The notes under the pieces are model-generated. The model was not told the DNA's origin, ran no database searches, and saw only the letters and a list, made by a program, of their open reading frames with translations. Below are positions 1 to 8,517 of a DNA stretch of 64,000 nucleotides, one piece after another. The DNA is from an uncultured Candidatus Cenarchaeum sp. (GTDB lineage: Archaea; Thermoproteota; Nitrososphaeria; Nitrososphaerales; Nitrosopumilaceae), in NCBI GenBank assembly GCA_958295735.1, contig OY282369.1, forward strand, positions 2,332,983 through 2,396,982, in the 5' to 3' direction. The position numbers were made by a program, and so were the translations under genes. Position 1 is the first letter of the stretch. Each line of letters begins with the position of its first letter.

Positions 1-133
1 GCCCGTGGGCCCCGCGCGGACGCGCGGCCGGGGCGGACGCCCGCCGGCATCAGCGTGCACGGGATCGCGGCCGGCCCGGATCTCCCCGCAGCGGCGGGAC
101 GGCTGTCGGGATCGACGGCCGACGCCCCGCCGC

Positions 134-2341
134 CTACCCGCGCCGCCCCAGCTCCGCGAGCGACTTTTCCTTTCCGGCAAGCGCGCGCGGGTCGTCCGGA
201 ACGGCGCACAGCCGCCTGTCGTAGTGAATGACCGCTTCCCCGTGCCGCCCCAGCTCCGCGAGCGACTCTCCCTTCATGGCATGCGCGCGGGAGTCGACCG
301 GATCCCGGGCCAGGGCCCGGTCGTAGCACGCGATCGCCTCCTTGAACAGTCCCAGCTCCGCGAGCGACTCTCCCTTCATGGCATGCGCGCGGGAGTCGAC
401 CGGATCCCGGGCCAGGGCCCGGTCGTAGTGCACGATCGCCTCCTTGAACAGTCCCAGCCCCGCGAGCGACCCTCCCTTTCCAGCAAGCGCGTGCGGGTCG
501 TCCGGAACGAGGTACAGCCGCCTGTCGTAGCACGCGATCGCCTCCTTGAACAGTCCCAGCCCCGCGAGCGACTCTCCCTTCATGGCATGCGCGCGGGAGT
601 CGCCCGGATCCCGGGCCAAGGCCCTGTCGCAGCACTCCGCCGCCTCCTTGAACAGTCCCAGCCCCGCGAGCGACGCCCCTTTCATGGCATGCGCGCGGAA
701 GTCGCTAGGATCCAGGGCCAGAGCCCGGTCGTAGCACGCGATCGCCTCCTTGAACAGTCCCAGCCCCGCGAGCGACCCTCCCCTTCCGGCAAGCGCGTAC
801 GGGTCGTCCGGAACGATGTCCAGCCGCCTGTCGTAGCACGCGATCGCCTCCCCGTGTTTCTTCAGCCCCGCAAGCGACTTTCCTTTCATGGCATGCGCGC
901 GGGAGTCGCCAGGATCCAGGGCCAGGGCCCGGTCGTAGCACGCGATCGCCTCCTTGAACAGTCCCAGCCCCGCGAGCGACTTTCCCTTTCTGGCAAGCAC
1001 GACCGGGTCGTCCGGAACGATGTCCAGCCGCCTGTCGTAGCACGCGACCGCCTCCCCGTGCCGCCCCAGCCCCGCGAGCGACGCCCCTTTCATGGCATGC
1101 GCGCGGGAGTCGCCAGGATCCAGGGCCAGGGCCCGGTCGTAGCACTCCGCCGCCTCCCTGAACCGCCCCATTTCCGCGAGCGACTCTCCCTTCTTGGCAA
1201 GCACGATCGGGTCGTCCGGAACGGCGTACAGCCGCCTGTCGTAGCACTCCGCCGCCTCCCTGAACCGCCCCAGCCCCGCGAGCGACTCTCCCTTCTTGGC
1301 ATGCGCGCGGGAGTAGTCCGGATCCAGGGCCAGGGCCCGGTCGTAGCACGCGACCGCCTCCCCGTGCCGCCCCAGCCCCGCGAGCGACGTCCCCTTCATG
1401 ACATGCGCGTGCCGGTCGCCCGGATCCCGGGCCAGGGCCAGGTCGTAGCACTCCGCCGCCTCCCCGAACCGCCCCATCGCCGCGAGCGACTCCCCCTTCC
1501 TGGCGAGCGCGTGCCGGTCGCCCGGATCCCGGGCCAGGGCCAGGTCGTAGCACTCCGCCGCCTTTTCGTGCCGCCCCATCGCCGCGAGCGACTCCCCCTT
1601 CCTGGCAAGCGCGGAATCGCCGGGATCCAGGGCCAGGGCCAGGTCGTAGCACTCCACCGCCTTTTCGTGCAGCCCCAGCCCCGCGAGCGACTCGCCTTTT
1701 TTGCCAAGCATGTGGGGATCGTCGGGCAGCACGGCAAGCGACTTGTCGCAGTACGCGATTGCCTCCTGGTACTCGCGCGAGTGGAACAGGCCCTCCGCCA
1801 TGTGCCGGCAGAAACGGCGGCCGCCTGGGTGGATCTCGGACACGATGCAGTCGATGAGCGGCAGGACGATCCCAAAGTACCGGTCGATTTCGATCGGCGG
1901 CGATTTCGCGGACGCGTGGGCTATCTCGTGCCTGCGATCGAACAGATCCTCTAGTTTTGCCCGGTATGGCCCGCACGGGCAGTCGTCGAGCACGCGGGGC
2001 ATGCCCATCTTGCCCAGGATGCCTTTCACGGCGCTGGCGTTCTGAAAATTGCGGTGCAGGGAAATGTACCGCGCCAGCGAGATCCCGCCCAGCCGTTCGG
2101 GGCCGGGCAGTTCGCCGCCCACGAAGAGCTGCGGGGATATTTTTTTACTCTCGATCAGCGTTTCGAGGGCGTGCCTAAGGATCTGCTCCAGCACCATGAC
2201 CAGTTTTGTGGTGCACTGGTCCTTCGCGTCGTCGCTGGCGCCCGTCAGGTTCGCCACGATCCAGCCCACTTCGTCGAACGTCGAACCGATCGACTGCTTG
2301 CGCGCGGCCGGGGTGATGCGGCGGCCGAATCTTACCCCCAT
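134..2341 (-). CDS. HEPN-like domain fused to about 16 TPR repeats
   Basis: A 735-residue protein. Residues 1-180 form an alpha-helical domain that contains RRHEIAH near 136-142, which fits the R-x4-6-H signature of HEPN ribonuclease domains (R137, H142). From about residue 183 to the end there are about 16 tetratricopeptide repeats of 34 residues. Two unit types occur: one with YDRALALDPGDSRAHAMKG and one with YDRRLDIVPDDPVVLARKG. The units are nearly identical in DNA (102-bp period), so the array expanded recently or is homogenised. HEPN domains are often RNases in defence, toxin-antitoxin or RNA-processing systems, and TPRs bind proteins. Nuclease activity here is inferred from the motif only. 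The ATG at 2341 lies about 27 bases after an A/T-rich box, which supports a leaderless start. The last repeat runs straight into the stop. Confidence 0.8.
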   Translation of the reverse strand: MGVRFGRRITPAARKQSIGSTFDEVGWIVANLTGASDDAKDQCTTKLVMVLEQILRHALETLIESKKISPQLFVGGELPGPERLGGISLARYISLHRNFQNASAVKGILGKMGMPRVLDDCPCGPYRAKLEDLFDRRHEIAHASAKSPPIEIDRYFGIVLPLIDCIVSEIHPGGRRFCRHMAEGLFHSREYQEAIAYCDKSLAVLPDDPHMLGKKGESLAGLGLHEKAVECYDLALALDPGDSALARKGESLAAMGRHEKAAECYDLALARDPGDRHALARKGESLAAMGRFGEAAECYDLALARDPGDRHAHVMKGTSLAGLGRHGEAVACYDRALALDPDYSRAHAKKGESLAGLGRFREAAECYDRRLYAVPDDPIVLAKKGESLAEMGRFREAAECYDRALALDPGDSRAHAMKGASLAGLGRHGEAVACYDRRLDIVPDDPVVLARKGKSLAGLGLFKEAIACYDRALALDPGDSRAHAMKGKSLAGLKKHGEAIACYDRRLDIVPDDPYALAGRGGSLAGLGLFKEAIACYDRALALDPSDFRAHAMKGASLAGLGLFKEAAECCDRALARDPGDSRAHAMKGESLAGLGLFKEAIACYDRRLYLVPDDPHALAGKGGSLAGLGLFKEAIVHYDRALARDPVDSRAHAMKGESLAELGLFKEAIACYDRALARDPVDSRAHAMKGESLAELGRHGEAVIHYDRRLCAVPDDPRALAGKEKSLAELGRRG

Positions 2342-2365
2342 GTCTTGCGCCGAGCCTGCGGCCAG

Positions 2366-2392
2366 CCACTATTTGTATGTTTTTATACGGCG
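2366..2392 (-). promoter_or_regulatory. TATA-like promoter of the HEPN-TPR gene
   Basis: Read on the minus strand, this stretch holds CCGTATAAAAACATAC followed by AAATAGTGG, the only A/T-rich patch in a GC-rich spacer. It lies 25-45 bases before the ATG at 2341. Confidence 0.5.
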
Positions 2393-2420
2393 TCAGGTAC
2401 GGGGCAGGCTACTCCCCCCC

Positions 2421-2462
2421 GCGGGCGCGGATCCGGATCGGCGAAGCAGTTTTCGCGCCCGC
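2421..2462. repeat. REP-like hairpin, copy 1
   Basis: GCGGGCGCG and CGCGCCCGC are inverted arms around GATCCGGATCGGCGAAGCAG. The same arms and loop recur at 4315, 40905, 58388, 61712 and 62915. The element lies past the 3' end of the gene at 2651-2926, so a terminator-like role is possible. Confidence 0.65.
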
Positions 2463-2650
2463 GGGCCGCCGGCCACGCGCGGGCTCCGGCGCGGGGCCGC
2501 GGAGCCGCCGGCCGGGCGCGAAAGCGCCCTCGCCGATCGGATTCGAGCCAGACGGGCGGGGCCGCCGGCCCCGCATTCGCGCCAGACGGGAATGGGATGC
2601 CGGATCGGCGAACCGGATCCTGCCGCAGCGATCGGGCGGGGGCGGGGCGG

Positions 2651-2926
2651 CTAATCGTCCTCATCCAGCATTAATTCCCAGCCCATGGAATGTTCACGGC
2701 GCTCTTCGCTGAATTGGTCCCAGATCATCTTTCCGTCCTCCCGCGCAATCCTCCCGTACTCCCGGGCCATCTCCTTGCACTCCTGGGCCGCCATCTCGCG
2801 CTCCCGGGGCGTCTTCGCGTCCTCCTTGGCCGACCTTGCGTCCCCACGGGCCGTCCTCCCGTACTCCCTGGCCAACTCAATGGCGTACGGCAACTTGGGC
2901 ATGGACGATTTTGTTGCCTGCGCCAT
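2651..2926 (-). CDS. small highly charged hypothetical protein
   Basis: A 91-residue protein of unknown function, rich in Glu, Lys, Arg and Asp, beginning MAQATKSSMPKLPYAIE and ending in an acidic LMLDEDD tail. It is predicted to be one long helix or coiled coil, with repeated AREYGR/ARED motifs around residues 18-70. There is no signal peptide and no membrane segment. The ATG at 2926 is about 25 bases downstream of a minus-strand AAATTAAATACG box, so the transcript is probably leaderless. A second copy at 4545-4821 has one extra base in the middle and reads out of frame. The family is not recognised. Confidence 0.6.
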   Translation of the reverse strand: MAQATKSSMPKLPYAIELAREYGRTARGDARSAKEDAKTPREREMAAQECKEMAREYGRIAREDGKMIWDQFSEERREHSMGWELMLDEDD

Positions 2927-2943
2927 GCGTGGCGTAGATCTTG

Positions 2944-2960
2944 CGCGTATTTAATTTTTG
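2944..2960 (-). promoter_or_regulatory. TATA-like promoter of the small charged gene
   Basis: Minus-strand AAAAATTAAATACGCG is the only A/T-rich run here and is about 25 bases from the ATG at 2926. The same box is retained in copy B near 4845-4856. Confidence 0.6.
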
Positions 2961-3220
2961 GCATTTGGGCAGTCCACGTCACAATCGCGCCTGAAACCCG
3001 GCCCGGCCCAGGATGATGATCGCGAACGGTCGACTTTTGTTGACAACACGGGGCAAAAACCCGTCCGGCCACACCATGGCGCGGCCGATTCCAAGCCCGC
3101 GGCGCGCGGCAGGCTGCTCGTCCTGCGGGGGATCCGAACGGGGGCGAGGAGCTCGAGGGGACGAACCGGAAGGAGGCCGGGGCCCCGTGCCGGCGCGCCG
3201 GGTCCGTGTTCCCGGCCCCG

Positions 3221-4290
3221 GCGGCCGCGGGGCGCGCGGCCGGCGCATCGCGCGGGGCCCCGGAGGGCCCGGCCCGGCAGGCGCCGGGCGACGGCGGCTC
3301 GCCGGGGCACGCCCGGACATGCGGGAGGATCGACGGGACAAAGGCGGACATCCGCGACGGGGCGGCCGCGGCGCCGGGCAGCAAGCGTGCCGCGCGGGCG
3401 GCCGCCGGCTCGTCAGGCCCGCGGCGGGACGGCCGCGGGGAGCGGATGACGAAGAAGCGGAAGCTGAAGCGCGGGTTCGCGAGGGCGCGCATGCCGGCGG
3501 GCGCGGACACGCGCCGCGCCTCGGCGCCGAATGCGGCCGACGAGAAGACCGGCGGCGCGCCCGCATTCGGCGCGCCCGTCACCGGGGCGGCCGCGGCCCC
3601 GGACGGGGCCGCGGCGCGCGGGGAGGCGCGGGGCAAGGGGGCGGAGGCGGAGGCGGAAGGGAGGGAAGGGGCGGCCGCGGCGCGCGCGGCCGGGGCCGCG
3701 CGCTCCGCCCCCGGGGAGGCGGCCGCGGCGATCGCGGCCGCCGCCGACAGCGGCGGGACGGCCCGCGAGCGGGAGCCGGAAGCGCCCGTCTCGGCCGCCG
3801 CGGCCGCGGAGGGGGCCGCGTTGCGCGGAAATCACGCCGCCTGCTCGGCGTGCACGTGCAGCATGGCCGCGCGGGGATCGAAGGCCGCGTTGCGCGGAAA
3901 TCACGCCGCCTGCTCGCCCGCGTCCTCCTTCATCCGCCGCGGCCGCGCCGCGGGTTGCGGCGCGGCCGGCCCCCGGCGCCCCGCCCCGCGCGGCCGCGCC
4001 GCCGGATCGGCCTCCCGCTTGGGGGTCGGCGTGGGAGGCCTGCAGGACGCCGGCGCGCGGCCGGCCCGCCCGCATTCCGCGTGCAGCCCCCGCGCGCGCC
4101 TCCGAGCCGCCTTGATTACCTGGGCCGCCACGGACGTCCTGCGCTCCTCGCGTTGCCTGATCGCGCATCCGATCTGCCCGCCTGCCAGGAAGCCCGCCAT
4201 CCGCTTTTGTGGCTGGCACGGCAGAAAAGCCGCCCGCGGGGCGCCGGGAGTTGGGGTGACGTGATTTCCGCACGGCACAATGCGGCGCCC
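3221..4290. other. spacer between the two 824-bp repeats; no confident gene
   Basis: Two overlapping candidates run on opposite strands, and both have GC-rich third positions. One is a plus-strand Ala/Arg-rich reading frame from about 3447 (MTKKRKLKRGF) to 4264. The other is a minus-strand frame from 4203 (MAGFLAGGQIGCAIRQ) to 3901. Neither has a clear promoter or a recognised domain, and at this base composition open frames arise by chance. A short direct repeat around GCGGAAATCACGCCGCC is present at about 3833 and 3893, with an inverted form at about 4257-4273. Confidence 0.3.
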
Positions 4291-4314
4291 GTACGGGGCG
4301 GGCTACTCCCCCCC

Positions 4315-4357
4315 GCGGGCGCGAACCCGGATCGGCGAAGCAGTTTTCGCGCCCGCG
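4315..4357. repeat. REP-like hairpin, copy 2
   Basis: GCGGGCGCG and CGCGCCCGC arms around AACCCGGATCGGCGAAGCAG, as in copy 1. Confidence 0.6.
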
Positions 4358-4544
4358 GGCCGCCGGCCACGCGCGGGCTCCGGCGCGGGGCCGCGGAGCC
4401 GCCGGCCGGGCGCGAAAGCGCCCTCGCCGATCGTATTCGCGCCAGCAGGGTGGGGCCGCCGGCCCCGTATTCGCGCCAGACGGGAATGGGATGCCGGATC
4501 GTCAAACTTGATTCCGCCGCAGCGATCGGGCGGGGGCGGGGTGG

Positions 4545-4821
4545 CTAATCGTCCTCGTCCAGCATTAATTCCCAGCCCATGGAATGTTCACGGCGCTCTT
4601 CGCTGAATTGGTCCCAGATCATCTTTCCGTCCTCCCGTGCCATCCTTCCGTACTCCCAGGTCACCTCCTTGCATCTCTGGGCCGCCATCTCGCGCGCCCG
4701 GGGCGTCCTCGCGTCTTCCCCGGGCCGACCTTGCGTCCCCCCGGGCCGACCTTGCGTACTCCCTGGCCAACTCCCCGACGTACGACGGCTTGGGCATGGA
4801 CGATTTTGTCGCCTGCGCCAT
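4545..4821 (-). pseudogene. frameshifted copy of the small charged gene
   Basis: The first 38 codons from the ATG at 4821 match the 91-residue protein of copy A. One extra C/G (CCCCGGG here, CCTTGG in copy A, near 4718-4726) then shifts the frame. The C-terminal half, including the LMLDEDD tail, survives in another frame down to 4545. The promoter box is intact, so it may still be transcribed. Confidence 0.7.
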
Positions 4822-5130
4822 GCGCGGTGTAGTTCTTGCGCGTATTTAATTTTTAGTATTTGGGCAGCCCTCACAATCGCGCCTGAAACCCGGCCCGGCC
4901 CAGGATGATGATCGCGAAAGGGCGACTTTTGCCGACATTGCGGGGCAAAAACCCGTCCGGCCATGCCGCGGCGCGGCCGAATCCAAGCGCGCGGCGCGCG
5001 GCAGGATGCTCGTCCTGCTGGGGATCCGAACGGGGGCGAGGAGCTCGAGAGGATGAACCGGAAGGAGGCAGGGGCCCCGTGCCGGCGCGCCGGGTCCACG
5101 TTCCCGGCCCCGTAACGAAAACTGTAGAAA

Positions 5131-6525
5131 AGTGAATTATTCGACAATCCGCGGCCGGCGCGCCCGACGGATGCCGCGGCGGGACGTAAAAAAAAAACTA
5201 GCCAATTTGTAAATTATTCTTGGCATGCGCGGTTAACAACCCAGGCCGCGATGCGGGATCGTGGCAAGACCGGCGATCAAGGCGAAGAGGGGGCCCGGAT
5301 ACCTCCCCAACACCCCCATGCAGTACCTGAGGGAGTGCCACAGGAAGGAGAAGGACATCAGGGGGCGCGACAGGCTGACTTCCTACATGCAGAGGAAGGA
5401 GGGCAAGACGGTAGCCGAGATCGCCGCCATCGCCAACAGGAGCAAGTCCGCCGCGCACGACTGGCTGGTTCGGGCCCAGGAGGAGGGCATACGCGCGAGG
5501 CACGGGCGCGGGGGGCGCGGGCGGAAATGCCGCCTGGACGGGGCCCAGCCCAGGCAGCTCTCGGCGGATCTCGACGGCGGCCCCGAGTTGTGCGGATTCG
5601 AGTCCGGCCAGTGGAATTCCGACCTCGCCCGCCAGCACGTGAAGGAAAAGTTCGGCGTAGAGTACACCAAGTCGGGGATGCGGGGCATCATGAAAGGGCG
5701 GAAGTTCTCGTGGAAGAAGCCGCGGCCGGAGAACCCGGGCGCCGCCTTGAAGAAAAAGCAGGAAGAGTTCAAGGAGCGCGCGGGCGAGCTCGCGCGGAAA
5801 AAGGCGGCGGAGGGCTACATGGCGGCGGCCGGCGACAACGCCGGCATCGAGAAGGCCCGGAACAGGCCCGGCTACGGGTGGTTCCGGCGCGGCAGGCCCG
5901 CCCGGTCACACTCCTACCTGACGCGGGAGAAGATGCAGATCTTCGGGATCCTGGCCGCGGGCGTGTTCTTCTACGAGTCCTGCGACAAGGCGAACGCCGA
6001 CAACTACATGGACTTCCTGGGGCGCGTCCACAAGAAGTTCGGCAAGGCGCTGATATTCGTGGACAACGCATCGTACCACAAGTCGGCGAAGGCCAAAAAG
6101 TACATGGAATCCCTCGACGGGGACATAATTTTGGAGTACCTGCCGCCGCACGCGCCGGAGCCCAACCCCGTAGAGATGCAGCGGGGGGTGAACAAGCGCG
6201 CGCTCGCCGGCAAGATCTTCAGGACGCTGGACGAGACGGAGTAGTCCGCGCGCGGGACGTTCCGCGCGGGGGAACTGAAGCCCGCCAGGCTGTTCGACTG
6301 CCCGACGTGCTGACCGCGGCGCCCCGCCCGCCCGCCGCCCCCGTTCCCGCGCGCCCCGCCTTCCGCGCCGCTTTTCCTCGGCGATGCCGGCCGTTCCGCG
6401 CCCTGCCGCCCCCCGAAGTCCCGATCCGCCCCCCGCGCGGCGATCCGGCCCGCCGCGACCGCCCGCAAAACCGGAATCCGCCGGGCGTGCGGGCCGCGGA
6501 TTGTAGAATATTCCATTTTTTAATT
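5131..6525. mobile_element. IS630-type element A, copy 1
   Basis: Imperfect terminal inverted repeats flank a DDE transposase. The left end reads TTATTCGACAATCCGCGGCC at about 5134. The right end is its complement, GGCCGCGGATTGTAGAATAT, near 6506. A diverged copy lies at 33606-34979, a MITE made of its right ends at 42898-43340, and a lone end at 57355. The element sits directly after direct repeat copy B. Confidence 0.75.
5261..6244 (+). pseudogene. IS630-family transposase with a nonsense-truncated C-terminus
   Basis: A 327-residue DDE transposase. An N-terminal helix-turn-helix region (about 50-90, TVAEIAAIANRSKSAAHDW) is followed by the catalytic core. Likely catalytic residues are D192 (GDNAGIEK), D268 (FVDNASYHKS) and E305 (NPVEMQR); the 36-residue gap between the last two is normal for IS630. 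The reading ends at TAG (6242), where the diverged copy at 33855 has TAC and continues with YVRETFRT. Sequence after the stop still aligns, so about the last 20 residues are lost. The core is complete, so residual activity cannot be excluded. Confidence 0.75.
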
Positions 6526-6539
6526 GTGCGCGCTACGGC

Positions 6540-6665
6540 AGGTGCGGCCGGCATGGGGGAGTGGGAGGCGGCCGGCAGGTGCGGCCGGCATGGGGGAGTG
6601 GGAGGCGGCCGGCAGGTGCGGCCGGCATGGGGGAGTGGGAGGCGGCCGGCAGGTGCGGCCGGCGC
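6540..6665. repeat. 37-bp tandem repeat, about 3.4 units
   Basis: The unit, which begins CAGGTGCGGCCGGCATGGGG, repeats head to tail with no visible differences, starting just outside the IS630 right end. It has no spacers, so it is not CRISPR-like. Confidence 0.9.
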
Positions 6666-6801
6666 CGGGCGATCGAGGCCACCTTTTCGGCCATCAGGCG
6701 CGTGTTCGGGAGCGACGTGAGCGCCCTGGAGTGGAAGAACACAGTCCGGGAGGTCGGCCCCGGGGCGGCGCTCCGCAGCAGGCTGGTCGGCACGGCCCCG
6801 G
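6664..6801 (+). pseudogene. C-terminal remnant of a DDE transposase
   Basis: A plus-strand frame reads RAIEATFSAIRRVFGSDV, then ALEWKNTVREV and LRSRLVG. This looks like the conserved tail of IS4/IS5-class transposases (glutamate of the E-A-x-F-S motif followed by a basic helix). Nothing upstream continues it; the tandem repeat abuts directly. The match is from memory of the motif only. Confidence 0.45.
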
Positions 6802-6867
6802 CGTCTCCCGGAGGCGCTCCGCCTTCCCGGGGCGGCGCTCCGCAGCAGGCTGGTCGGCACGGCCCCG
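6760..6867. repeat. short direct repeat pair
   Basis: GGGGCGGCGCTCCGCAGCAG and the following 20 bases occur at about 6762 and again at about 6828, 66 bases apart. The repeat covers the end of the transposase remnant. Confidence 0.75.
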
Positions 6868-6954
6868 TGGGGGATCGGGCGGGGGGACTCGGGAGGGGGG
6901 GGGGGGAAGAGCGTAGACCGGGCGCCGTCTGGGATAGTCGCGAGATAAACCGTG

Positions 6955-7045
6955 CCTCGCTATGGCATGCCTCCGCCGCGCGACCGCCCGCCCCCGATCG
7001 CGCCTGGGGGTCGCCGGCCGCGCGGAAAAACCCCCGCATCCCGGC
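6955..7045. repeat. relic of the cassette upstream module
   Basis: TATGGCATGCCTCCGCCGCG and the next 70 bases closely match the sequence upstream of the protease cassette promoter (27869-27957). The first 20 bases also match the sequences upstream of the cassettes at 19982 and 25674. No cassette gene follows here and the TATA box is degraded. The rest of 6870-7313 holds nothing recognisable. Confidence 0.55.
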
Positions 7046-7313
7046 GGCCCCCTGCTCCGGCAACGGCGCCCGCCCGCGGCGGGCCATGCCGGGCGCGCCA
7101 GGAAGCGCCCCCGGCCGGGCCGCGGCAGCGGGGCGATCTTCAAAAGCGCGGGAACCCGCGGAGGCGCGCCCGGCGTTGACTGGATGGGGCGCAATCCACA
7201 CGCTCCCAAGAGCTGACACACCTAGCGTCCACTCGAGGGATTCGGATGCCCCGTAAGGGAGGCACCGCGCGACCCATTAAAATCCATTTCGAATCTGGCC
7301 TGCGCGTGTGCGA

Positions 7314-8451
7314 TCCCGAAATCGTTTCGCATCCTAGCCGGCAAGATACTCCTCCCCGGCGTACTCGTCTTTGACCGTTTGCCCCCTTTCGGAATCTTCC
7401 GGGCGAACGCCCCGGCGGGCGTCCCCGGCGCGCTCTGGTCTGGGGAGTCGCGGGGCCTGCCGCGGTCGTGCCGCCGGACGAACTCGCCCATCCCGCCGAA
7501 CCGCCCGATCTTCCCCCGGATCCCGCCGCGGAACCCCTCCGGCCTGCCGTCGGTCCGGGGATGCCCCGCCCCCGCCAGCATCGCCTTGTGCCCAGCCCGG
7601 CGGGCCTCTTCCCGGACTCCGTCCTGCCGCGCTTCCCGGTCTCCGACTCGCTGGCGCGGGACTGGTACCCGCGGTCGGTCATTGTGGAGGCGGGCCTGCC
7701 GCGCCCGGCATGGCCCTCCCGGGCACCACGAGGGCGTGCTCCCCCGCGGCCTCCCCGAACACGCCGTGGCCCGCGATGAACCCGGATGCATCGTCCTGGT
7801 GCGCCGCGGACCACTTCCCGTCGGGGAGCAGCTTGCAGTCGGCGTGCCACACGGTGTTGGAATGCGTCCTCTCGCGCCTGATCCGCTCGCGCCTCCTGCT
7901 CATCTTCGGGTGCCCTGCCGCCATCCCCTTCTCCCGCAGTATGCGGTGTATGGTGTTGTGCGGCACGCCGATCCTCGCCGCGACTGCCATGATCCGCCCC
8001 GGCCGGGACGCGCCCGTCCTGCACTGGCGGAACGCCTTCTCCGGGATCTTCGCGGTCCTGGATCTCCTTCCTCGGCCTGCCGGGCATGCCCAGCGCGGGC
8101 ACCTCCCCCGTCCCGCGGTACCGGGCGCAGATCTGCCGCGCGCGGCGCGGCGGGACCCCCATCCGGGCCGCGATCCCGGCGCTCCGGCCCCCTTCCTCCA
8201 TCTCGTCCACCGCCCACTTCACCTTGACGGGATCCGGTTTCGCCATTACCGGATACCTATTCCGCCGAGTTCGTACGCAACGTTTTCGCCAAGGGGAGCG
8301 CGCGGGACTCCCTTCACCTTCATTTCCGCTCCGGCCGCGCGGCGGGCCAGCCCGCCGGCGGGGTGCGAAACGATTTCGGAACCACCCCGCCGCCCCCCCC
8401 CCGAGAACCCCCCGTCCCAGCCGTGGATCGGCATGCGAAACGATTTCGGGA
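7314..8451. mobile_element. IS481-type element, degenerate
   Basis: Terminal inverted repeats TCCCGAAATCGTTTCGCAT (7314) and ATGCGAAACGATTTCGGGA (8433) bound 1138 bp. A third, internal copy of the repeat (GTGCGAAACGATTTCGGA) lies at 8363-8380. The intact relative at 58458-59583 has a similar length but different terminal repeats. Confidence 0.75.
7338..8246 (-). pseudogene. IS481-type transposase, multiply frameshifted
   Basis: The minus strand from the ATG at 8246 reads a helix-turn-helix start (MAKPDPVKVKWAVDEMEEGG, then GIAARMGVPPRRARQIC). The frame then changes. At 7990-7700 another frame has HSNTVWHADCKLLPDGKW, then ASGFIAGHGVFGEA, which match the first catalytic-Asp region of the intact transposase at 58601-59557. 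A third frame keeps GAFARKIPK at the C-terminus. At least two frameshifts separate these blocks, so the gene is dead. Confidence 0.75.
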
Positions 8452-8475
8452 CTGTACACTAACTGGTGAAGTTAG

Positions 8476-8489
8476 GAAAAATTATAGGC
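8476..8489 (+). promoter_or_regulatory. TATA-like promoter of the GHKL-nuclease gene
   Basis: GAAAAATTATAGGC lies about 35 bases before the ATG at 8518, just outside the right end of the degenerate IS481-type element. Confidence 0.5.
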
Positions 8490-8517
8490 AAGAGCACAGC
8501 ACAGCATTCGGATCACA

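Larger units (their letters stand above)
2397..3220. repeat. 824-bp direct repeat, copy A
   Basis: This segment recurs almost base for base at 4291-5112 in the same orientation. Both copies begin at GTACGGGGC and end at TTCCCGGCCCCG. The repeat holds a REP-like hairpin, a small minus-strand gene and that gene's promoter. Copy A keeps the small gene open; copy B carries a frameshift. Confidence 0.85.
4291..5112. repeat. 824-bp direct repeat, copy B
   Basis: Second copy of 2397-3220, in direct orientation. It ends 18 bases before the left inverted repeat of the IS630-type element, so the duplication may be linked to IS activity. Confidence 0.85.

Noticed and set aside
5-1954. Long plus-strand ORF opposite the HEPN-TPR gene
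   Set aside because: It is the antisense shadow of the TPR repeats: low-complexity Arg/Pro-rich repeats that mirror the 102-bp TPR period, with no promoter.
3013-4548. 511-residue plus-strand ORF
   Set aside because: Runs through both the small-gene promoter region and the second repeat copy, antisense to better candidates; open because of extreme GC.
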